A stretch of 64,000 bases of DNA from Platerodrilus igneus (taxonomy: Eukaryota > Arthropoda > Insecta > Coleoptera > Lycidae). The notes beneath the pieces are model-generated. The model was given only the letters and a program-made list of their open reading frames with translations, was not told where the DNA came from and did no database searches. Position 1 is the first letter of the stretch. Each line of letters opens with the position of its first letter. This document shows, in pieces, positions 56,297 to 64,000 of the stretch. The translations under genes were made by a program, and so were the position numbers. The stretch covers positions 13,486,001 to 13,550,000 of the forward strand of contig JARFIW010001469.1 in the NCBI GenBank assembly GCA_036346225.1. Direction: 5' to 3'.

Positions 56297-56648
56297 AGTA
56301 AAATATTTAGGACATATTAATGACCCGGCAGGAATATAAGTAAATCCTCAGAAAACTAGTGCGATTACAGATATTCCTACTTCGCGTAACGTAAACACGT
56401 GCAAAGTTTTTTACAATGTTGTTCTTGGTACAGGAGGTTTATAGCAAATTCTTCAGATATTTCCAGGTCTCTGAGCAACTTATCAAAAAAGAAATCTGTT
56501 TGGAAATGGGGTGATGAAGAACAGAATGCTTTTGAAACTTTAAAGAAATTATTGGTTTGTGCTCCAATTTTGGGTCAAATTGATTTTTCGCAACTTTTCG
56601 TTATTCTTACAGGTGCAAGCGATTATGCACTAGGTACAGTATTATTAC

Positions 56649-56830
56649 TAGGGATGGACTCGGGCTCGGGCTTTCGGGTCGGCCCGGCCCGGGCCCGGCC
56701 CGATTTCGGGCCGGGCCGTTGACTACTTTATTCGGGCCGGGCTCAGGCCGGGCCTATCCTTTTTCGGGCCAGGCCGGGTCAAACGAGTCGGGCCGGCCCG
56801 AATTTTTCGGGCCGAAAAACGCATGAGTAG
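56649..56830 (+). repeat. Left terminal and subterminal GC-rich repeat of hAT-like element
   Basis: Starts with the inverted repeat tagggatggactcg, then carries clustered cgggccgggc words up to about 56815. The right end (59815-59929) has the same composition and ends in the paired inverted repeat. In an AT-rich region these are probably transposase-binding subterminal repeats. Confidence 0.8.
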
Positions 56831-56954
56831 ATTACTCCATTGTCCTTTCACTTCTATCACACATTGAGTAAGTAAACGTTCTTAATTATATTTTCACGTA
56901 GTATCTTCACGAACCCTTTGTTATGCACACATGTAATATTGCTACATTCCTAAA

Positions 56955-58552
56955 ATCTACTTCGCTTGGATTTTCTGGCGTACTCTGTTGCAGGTAAATC
57001 GGTCATAAGAATCCAGCAAAAGTCAGCTAGCATTCTGAGGCTCCACTTTCCTTTGAAACACGTTTCCATGGTGAATATTCCCTGACGGAAGCGTTCACCA
57101 TGTTCGTTACTTATAGCTCCAAGATTGTTTGGAAAAAAGTCCAGATGTGAATCTAAGAAATGGATCTTTAGTAACATGTTACAGCCAAGTGTTTTATAGT
57201 TTTCCAGAAGCTCGGTTATTAGTTCTTTGTAGTTATCTGCCTTATAATTTTCAAGCAGCAAGTTCACAGTCATTCAAAGTGCCTTCGAATTCAATATCAT
57301 TCATTAGTTTTCTTATATCCGGACCAACAAATACAACTTCTTTTATTTTCGCATCACTTAAATTGGGAGACTTCTTTTTTTAGAAACTGAAATCCACTTC
57401 CCTCCCGATCCATTGCTTTAACAAAATTTTTCATAAGACCTAGCTTAATGTGTAGGGAAAAAGGTAAACTTTTTCAGGTTTTACTGGTGCTGGGCTCTCA
57501 ACGTTCTTCTCTTTCCAACAGTTATTGTTTCTCTTTTTGACCACTGTTTCTTAAAATAATGATTCTTTCTATCTCTGCTGTTCCACTCGCACAAAAAGCA
57601 ACAAAATTTGGTATACCCAAGTTGTAAACCAAGTAAAAGTGCTATAACTTTAAGATCTCCACAAACATGCCCTGAATATTTCTCGTACTGAATCATATCC
57701 AACACAAGTTTTATACTTTCATGTCTCCTTCATGTTAGCTGCATGAACCAAAGAGATCGACGGGTATTTATTCCCAACATGAAGAAGAACCGCTTTCAAA
57801 CTCCGTTTTCAAGAGTTAGAAAAAGACGCCGTTCATCAGGATTGTGGGTATGTCAAAAAGCTTCCAGTAAAGATTCCACATCATTGCAGTGAACTAACTC
57901 CGCACACTGTGAGAAAAAAGATTCGAAGTCGCACTGCTTGTCACGGAAACCACTTATTTTTGTGTTGCGTTATAAAAAATTCCATGCTTTCAGTCGTGAT
58001 GCTAGCATTTCAGCTCCATTCTTGGATAAATGCAGATCACGAACTAGATCATTTAGTTCAGAATGATTTATTAAGTGCGGTTCAGTATTTGTATTTTGTA
58101 AAAAATCTGGGCCCCTCCATTCTTCATCATCCAATAAATCTGTACAACCTTCAACAACATTGTCGTCTAATTACCATGTTTTTGGTGCTACCGAAATTGG
58201 AAGCTGTGGACTGTGAAGCACTGGTCTTAAAGCAGAGGGAATATTAGGATATTTAACAGTGTGTCTAGTCTTAGCTGTTATCCCTGTGGAATGATCTTTA
58301 GGTTCTCTCCAAACCATCGGAACTGCAAATGTCATGTGACGGAATCCATTCAACCAACCAGTTAACAACGTTACACACAAATTACAACAACTATGAGGGG
58401 CCCAAGACTTTTCCTGATCACCCAATTTACATCCAAAATATTTCATACAATTTTTTTATCAATGGAGTTGTATTTCTCCTCTGAGACTTTAGTGTTACCT
58501 CACCACAAATATAGCAGAAAAAATCTGGGTGGTTAATGCAACTACGTGGCAT
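56955..58552 (-). pseudogene. Uncharacterised cysteine-rich protein gene within hAT-like element
   Basis: Reading minus from the ATG at 58552: CINHPDFFCYICGE (zinc-like Cys/His), then, after a one-base shift near 58445, KYFGCKLGDQEKSWAPHSCC and LLTGWLNGFRHMTFAVPMVW (58446-58171). Decayed middle sequence (58170-57710) leads to YEKYSGHVCGDLKVIALLLG and YTKFCCFLCEWNSRDRKNH (57705-57481). The last part (57273-56950) reads GCNMLLKIHFLDSHLDFFPN and EHGERFRQGIFTMETCFKGKW. I recognise this as a large, unnamed repetitive family seen in insects and Hydra, with no assigned activity. Several stops and shifts break it here. Confidence 0.75.
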
Positions 58553-60189
58553 TTTTATTGAAAAGTTCACTGTAATACACTCACAAACACTTAACACAGA
58601 TCATTTAACCAGTACAATACGGAAAATTAAATCACAAACTGATAGGAAAAGATTCGGTACCCGACGAATGAGCTGCAATACCTGAGAGCTCACATTAGAC
58701 TAACTGGAGATATTCGTTAGTAGCGTTTGTTTGATTTATTTTAATATAGACTGAGTTGTAGAAACTGGACAAAACTAAACACGCATAAAGTACACGCACT
58801 TCAGTGCGATTAATCACGCTGGACATAATTGCTAGTTATGTAATTTGCATGAATCATAGTAGTGTGTCATTTGTAAATGATTTCATTAATGTGTTGAAAT
58901 AATAAAATTATATTATTATTTATCCTGGACATTAAAAACAAAAATAAAATGTTTAGTTTGAATAGCAAGATACATATTGAAAATAAATCAACTTATTATT
59001 ATTAAACAAGCATAGTTAATGCCCATGTGACGTTTGCGGGAAAATGTATAATAATGCCATTATCGAACTCATGCCATAAAAAAAGAATAAAGTAAATAAA
59101 GTTTTATTGGTATATAAAAGGATCTATGTACTGATTTATACCTTTTGGTAATCACTTTTTAAAAAACTTTTCAACTTTAAACAATTACTTCATTTTACTT
59201 CTATTCCATCAGATAATATGTATTTCTAAAGAATAAGGTATCCTCTACATACCACAATTTGAAAATCCAACTTTTTTTAAGCAAACATTTGGTATACTAT
59301 TTGAATTTCAGGTTCCTTAAGTTCTAATAACATTAGGTACCAATTTTCAATCGCTTGAGATATTAACCGATGAAGTTTGGTACCGTTTATGCTGTGACCT
59401 ATAAACAATTTATTTTAATTTCTAGCATCCGGTAATTCACCAAAAAAGTGATAAATCTTGAACTTTGGCACGAATTGTCAGTCGGTCAAATAAAAATTTA
59501 AAAGAACTAGAACAAAAACATTCAAATTATAGATCAAAGTTCAATTCCAAAAGTTTCAGTTTCTCAAAGTAAAAAAAGGATATAAAAGTCCGTCTGTAAC
59601 AATTTCATAAACATTGAAAATTGCTAAACATTTTGTACTTTTGTTACATATTTCTAAAATTTTTCAAAGTATCAAAAATCAAATGATATACCACGGTATG
59701 TTCCACAAGTATCTCGATTGTAACTCAAAATCATTATACTCTTAAATCAAACAAAAGAGTGATAGTTACTTGTTGAACACAACTGAAAAAATATCTTATT
59801 CATTGAATGAAAATCGGGCCCGCCCGGGCAGTCAGTTTTCATTTCGGGTCGGGCCTCGGACCGGGCCGGTCACTTTTCTGCATCGGACCGGGCCGGGCTT
59901 ATTAAAAGCCCGGCGCGAGTCCATCGCTAATTATTACAGGGTGAGCGAGAAAGCAAACATCCAATTGAGAATACGAGTCGTTTATTATCTCCCGCAGAAA
60001 TTAGTTATTTTATTACCGAACGCGAAGCGTAAGCTGTAGTTTCTGCTTTATAGAAGTTTCGTGGATATATAGAAGGGTTCAAAGTCATTCTTTCGACGGA
60101 TCATTAACCGTTGAGTGGTTGTTTTCGCTGAAAACACCATAGTAGGTCATTTGGGGGGAGGGGTCTGGACCAGGTGAATCCACCCAATC

Positions 60190-60300
60190 CACTAATCGCT
60201 TCTTAATGGGTTTTCTCATTAAAAATCCATTAGCACTAATCGTTTTTTAATGGGTTCTCTCATTAAAAACCCATTAGAACTAATAGTTTTTTAATGTTTA
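60190..60300. repeat. 44-bp tandem repeat with internal hairpin
   Basis: About 2.4 units, each actaatcg...ttaatgggtt...cattaaaaaycccatta. The taatggg/cccatta pair gives each unit a stem-loop. Confidence 0.75.
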
Positions 60301-60304
60301 AAAT

Positions 60305-61000
60305 CTGACCACCCCTTACCGTTTTACATACATACCCTCTAGTGAACATATAAAAGTTAATTTTGGTTTTTTTATTAAGATTAATGTATCTTGTTTGGTA
60401 TTAATTAGTATTAGATTTTTCTCAGCTACCTGAATGTCTAGGAATTTTTTAGATAACATCACTCCCTAAGGCGGTACCTCAATTTTAAGATTTTTTACCG
60501 GTAGCGATTTCCGACCATCCTTATACATTTTTTTAACCATGCGACAAATCAAATTAGTCTAGAATTTTACGCAGAATCCGAATCTGCAAACAAATTTAAA
60601 ATCAGACCACCTCTTACCGTTTTACACACATGCCCTCTAACGAACATATAAAAGTTTATTTTTGTTAGTTTTAAAATAAATATACCTTATTTGATATCAA
60701 CTAATATTAGACTCTTCTATGGAATTCGAATCTGTTTGAATTTTTCAAATAGAACCACAACTTACAAAATTGCACCCTACTAAAGCCTCGAACTTTTACA
60801 AGGCACGGACAGCGTTTCTCAGTACCTTAATGTTTGCAACCCAACGTACACGCATACTATGCCAGAAGCGCCATCCTATTCACTTTTACACTGGGTAATT
60901 TGTTAATTGGACCAGAATTCTAGTTTCCCGGACAATCTAAGCCCGTTTGAATTGTTTAAATCGGGCGACCCCTTACAAAGTTACTACCCTATAAAACTCG
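60305..61000. repeat. Degenerate ~300-bp repeats
   Basis: 60305-60425 (gaccaccccttaccgtttta) recurs at 60601-60720; weaker copies follow near 60745 and 60960, and one near 62680. All share the word accccttac and a ccct-ctaa/gaacatataaaag block. No coding frame. 61000-61603 shows nothing to name. Confidence 0.6.
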
Positions 61001-61603
61001 GATCCTTTCAATTTTTAGTTTGTTTATTTAATTTTAACGCGAAACTTAAAACTACAAAATTTTATAAACTACTATACAAAGAAAGCTACTATATAAACTA
61101 ACATACTTAAACTATGTAAAATAAAAGTTATTTATATTTTTGTGCCCCTATGCATAGACTAACGTGCTCCCAGGTATCATGAAAGTTTGTCGTCGTCTCC
61201 AGACAAACTGATTTTATTTATAAGTTGCGTATAAATTATATGCTTTTGACTGCGTATGCATGTCATGGTGTGCATGAAGTCTTTGCTATTGTTACTTGAG
61301 CTCATTTTGAAAAAAAATCGCGTACAACTTTCCATACTATTAACCGCACATTTTGACGCTAAAAGGAATGCAGTTATTGGTTACACCACTTTAAACCTAA
61401 GAATAAAAAACAAGATAGTTTAATACGTCCATTAATAATTATTTCCTAATGTTGGCGATACAAATAAGTACAACAAAGTTTATCAAGAAATATTATGTTA
61501 TTAATAAAACATATACATGTATTGATAACATCTATAAGCTGCTGTGATAACCAGAGTCTGACGAATTTGGGACAGCCAAATCTTTAAACATTTCCGCAAG
61601 CGA

Positions 61604-62317
61604 TTAGCTCGCAGTCGCATCTTCTAAGTACTGGATGGGGTAACATTTAATAATTTTCAACACTGTCAAGTAATTTAAATTGTTGCAATTATTAAACAGA
61701 GAAATACTTGCACGATTCTCTTCCTCTAATAACGTTTGAACCCTTTCTTCGTCCGTCGTATTTCCACATACATTTTTTATATCATCTATAAATTTTTCGT
61801 AAAATTCTGGAAAGTTTCTACACCGCAACTCTTTCATTTTATAACAGATTAATTCTCGCAAATGTATTAGCTTGATGCACTCGTACTCAGGTAGCACAAT
61901 AACATTCCGATCTTTCGTAATTTCCATATCATATAAATTTTCTTCTTGGAATTTATTCGTCATCCATACACGTCTATTATATGTTTCGGCAATCAGTTTC
62001 AATCTGAATTCGCGATCCAGTTGTATTTCTAGAACATCTCCGCCAGAAAAATCATTCGATCTTACGTTTGCTGCTTCTTGGGTAAATTGCACGATTCTAA
62101 ATTTCAATTGAAAATTGCCAAACTTTCTCCATTTAAAGTAGTCTATTTTTATAGCATAATTTTGGCACATTCTACTATTGCAGATAACTTGTACGACTGG
62201 TTGCAGACCACCGTATAAATCAGAATCAACTTCTACGCTATGGTTGTGAAAATTTGATGTAAATTCACCTAGCGCATAGGTGGTCTTACCTACCAATTTG
62301 TCGATGCCTAATGACAC
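61604..62317 (-). CDS. Unrecognised 237-codon open frame, N-terminus uncertain
   Basis: The frame is open from GTG at 62317 to a TGA-region stop at 61604, with ordinary amino-acid mix and Cys residues in VICNSRMCQNY, ELRCRNF, NVCGNT and FNNCNN. No domain, signal peptide or membrane segment was recognised. An upstream ATG at about 62351 would give MDVSGVEVM but runs into TAA and is in another frame; a one-base shift would join it to the long frame, so the N-terminus may be broken. The first in-frame ATG is about 50 codons in. It could be an exon of a host gene, a relic of an integrated element or chance; length favours real coding history. Confidence 0.45.
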   Translation of the reverse strand: MSLGIDKLVGKTTYALGEFTSNFHNHSVEVDSDLYGGLQPVVQVICNSRMCQNYAIKIDYFKWRKFGNFQLKFRIVQFTQEAANVRSNDFSGGDVLEIQLDREFRLKLIAETYNRRVWMTNKFQEENLYDMEITKDRNVIVLPEYECIKLIHLRELICYKMKELRCRNFPEFYEKFIDDIKNVCGNTTDEERVQTLLEEENRASISLFNNCNNLNYLTVLKIIKCYPIQYLEDATAS

Positions 62318-62351
62318 TCTTACATCACTTCAACACCAGAAACATCCATCT

Positions 62352-64000
62352 TTAACTTGTAATTTTAATCAACTCGACGATACTTTGACAACCAATGCCT
62401 GGAACATGGCTCATTTGCCTTTTATGCTGACGGTCGAGCGTGCGCAGCTCCTTATTATGTTAATTGGTGTTATATGCAAGTCTTGACTGGAAAAGTGACG
62501 CTTATAATTGTTGTATAATAGGTTTTTACCTGATTGTATTTAACCACCAGCACCATTTTAGATTTTTTATAAAAATTACTCTTAGCGGTATTTTTAATAA
62601 AACTCGGTTGTGTAAGATATTAATTATTATTGTGTTTTCCTCAGGTTCTCAAATTGTTCGGGTTTTTTTTTAAATCGAACGACTCCTTACTGTTTTACAG
62701 ATCAACCTTTTACAAACTATTCGATGTTCATCTTAAATTTATTTCTAAACAGCATTGCTCTGTTTTTGAGATAAACCCATCGTGTAACCTATCAAATTAG
62801 TATAGAATTTCCTGGGGGATCAAAATCAATTATCACGTTTTTAAAATTAGCTCCAACAAACACCCGTGCAGTGTTTCAATATTCAAAAACCTAACAGGAA
62901 ACCACCTCAGCATTTTTATTTAGATGTAACACGATATTGCAATTTTAAAAAAATTATTAAACAATATTTATAGTTATTACTATTTCTATGCACCCGTCTG
63001 CGCGGGCAAGTCCATTTAATTAGAGGAGACTCCGCATTTACTTTAAATAAAACATACACTAGGGCTATTCGTTTTACTAACAACTTAAACCTTGAAACAG
63101 GTAATTAGATTGCTATACCGTTAGGGCAAATGTTTTCACGGTGAGAGAACTAGTTAAATATTCTAAAACTTTCCAATACTTTGGTTAATTACAGTAATTC
63201 GAAAAGGCATGACTAATAGCCTTGACGTATTAATTTTTCCACCTTCGAAAATTTTGGGGTTACACAACATTTTCAAACTTGCATGTTTAAACTGCGATTT
63301 TCTAGTGTTATTCTGCAATTTTACCTGCAAGACACCTTTTATATTATCCGTTTGTAAAACGTTGAAGCAATTAATATTTACATGTATAATGCAAAAACTG
63401 TTAATCATTATTTTTCTAGAATGAACATCTTAAATCTCTCATGTTGTGTGTGTAAAAGCGTTTTTACTATAAAACTTCGGATTGTAACTAACCATTAACG
63501 TCTTTTTCTATATTTATATACTCATCGAAATTTTCTTATATCGCCCCTGACGCATCTCGGTGTGTACCCATGCACATCCCGACCCATGCACCCTGCCCAT
63601 GCGCATTCCTGATGGAAAGTCAAATTGTTCAAATTTAAACCTTATTGGGGTCATATTATACAAATTTATAAAAACCTATCCAAGATTGTTTGAAAACAGT
63701 AATTGTAGACAAGTTGAGTATATGGAAGAGTACAAAAGGTTTCCATTCCACGCATTCACGAGCGATGTTTAAATTTTAAACCATAAATTTTAGAGAAATT
63801 TCTATCACTATAATCCTGCATATTACAGTTTATCTTCTTATACCTTTCTAAATTGTGGTATTTCAACTACAGATAATAATACCTGTAAATAAAGTTATGT
63901 TATAGTTTTAAATATAACGATTCTGATTAATAATTTTGTAAAACGTTTATAACACCCCGTTAATAAGTACACATTTTTGTTATAATCTTTTCATAAGAAC
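62352..64000. other. AT-rich sequence, no gene supported
   Basis: Short frames at 63163-63424 on both strands overlap each other and carry no known motif. A degenerate copy of the 60305 repeat lies near 62680. 63540-63610 is locally GC-rich (catgcacatcccgaccc). Nothing else can be named. Confidence 0.5.

Larger units (their letters stand above)
56649..59929. mobile_element. hAT-like DNA transposon with cargo gene (3281 bp)
   Basis: Ends TAGGGATGGACTCG (left) and, inward from the right, TAGCGATGGACTCG, fitting the hAT terminal consensus YARNG. Both sides are flanked by the identical 8 bp ATTATTAC (56641-56648; 59930-59937), a hAT-type target duplication. About 165 bp at the left and 115 bp at the right are extreme G+C clusters of gggcc/cggcc words. 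The only gene seen is an uncharacterised one on the minus strand (58552-56955). No transposase was recognised, so it is probably non-autonomous. Confidence 0.85.
54340..60125 (+). mobile_element. Ty3/gypsy element (zinc-knuckle type), truncated, split by a DNA transposon
   Basis: Gag, zinc knuckle, protease, RT and RNase H follow in order up to 56648, then continue at 59938 after a 3.28-kb insertion. No LTR found at either end and no integrase. It is a different lineage from families A-C: it has a CCHC knuckle and a separate Gag type. Confidence 0.85.
56399..60125 (+). pseudogene. pol: Gypsy RT connection/RNase H, interrupted
   Basis: The first part (to 56648) reads SFLQCCSWYRRFIANSSDI, FETLKKLLVCAPILGQIDFS, and stops inside GTVLL. 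After the insertion the frame resumes at 59930 with LLQGERESKHPIENTSRLL, EISYFITEREA, then KFRGYIEGFKVILSTDH. Removing one 8-bp copy and the insert restores the join exactly, so the RNase H gene was the insertion target. It ends near 60125. Confidence 0.85.

Noticed and set aside
63163..63424. Overlapping frames on both strands
   Set aside because: No known motif, and neither strand could be preferred with confidence.

Overview
This window is AT-rich insect nuclear DNA dominated by decayed transposable elements. The insect assignment rests on a partial odorant-receptor gene of the 7tm_6 family at 34481-35385. It is supported by the mix of mariner-like, Ty3/gypsy, BEL/Pao, RTE-like, Jockey-like, CR1/Jockey-like and Penelope-like sequences typical of arthropods. 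I could not fix the insect order. No prokaryotic genes, CRISPR array or rRNA were seen, and almost every TE reading frame carries stops, frameshifts or deletions.

Layout. 1-3915: two mariner-like elements abutting end to end; the second has inverted repeats of about 510 bp. 3930-4906: a deleted plus-strand gypsy fragment. 4907-24364: a chain of long-LTR gypsy elements and solo LTRs (called families A, B and C here), nearly all bounded by (TA)n tracts, with two copies of a tRNA-like repeat lying in the same tracts. 24365-30198: a hairpin repeat, a long (TA)n array, a BEL/Pao integrase relic, an RTE-like LINE and a gypsy RT relic. 30199-32261: a family C LTR. 32262-36600: the host segment with the odorant-receptor gene. 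36622-38130: a Penelope-like element. 38161-39980: the 5' end of an A'-family gypsy element. 41640-45330: a LINE split by a family C LTR at 42007-44256. 45470-50050: a GC-richer Jockey-like LINE on the minus strand. 50050-54190: tandem and dispersed repeats plus a second odorant-receptor relic. 54340-60125: a gypsy pol split by a 3.28-kb hAT-like element with an exact 8-bp target duplication, carrying an uncharacterised gene. 60126-64000: degenerate repeats and one unexplained 237-codon open frame.

Main biological points. (1) Every long-LTR family here carries, at the U5 edge, tandem modules of about 40-100 bp. Each module holds a copy of the LTR terminus followed by a primer-binding-site-like motif, with five modules in a row at 42007-42300. 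This suggests LTRs that lengthen when reverse transcription starts from alternative primer sites. (2) The LTR elements repeatedly sit in (TA)n arrays, giving serial insertion. (3) The hAT-like element has clean ends but no recognisable hAT transposase; what it carries instead is a cysteine-containing protein gene that I recall as a repetitive uncharacterised family in insects and cnidarians. All family and similarity statements come from reading the sequence and memory of protein families; no search was run.
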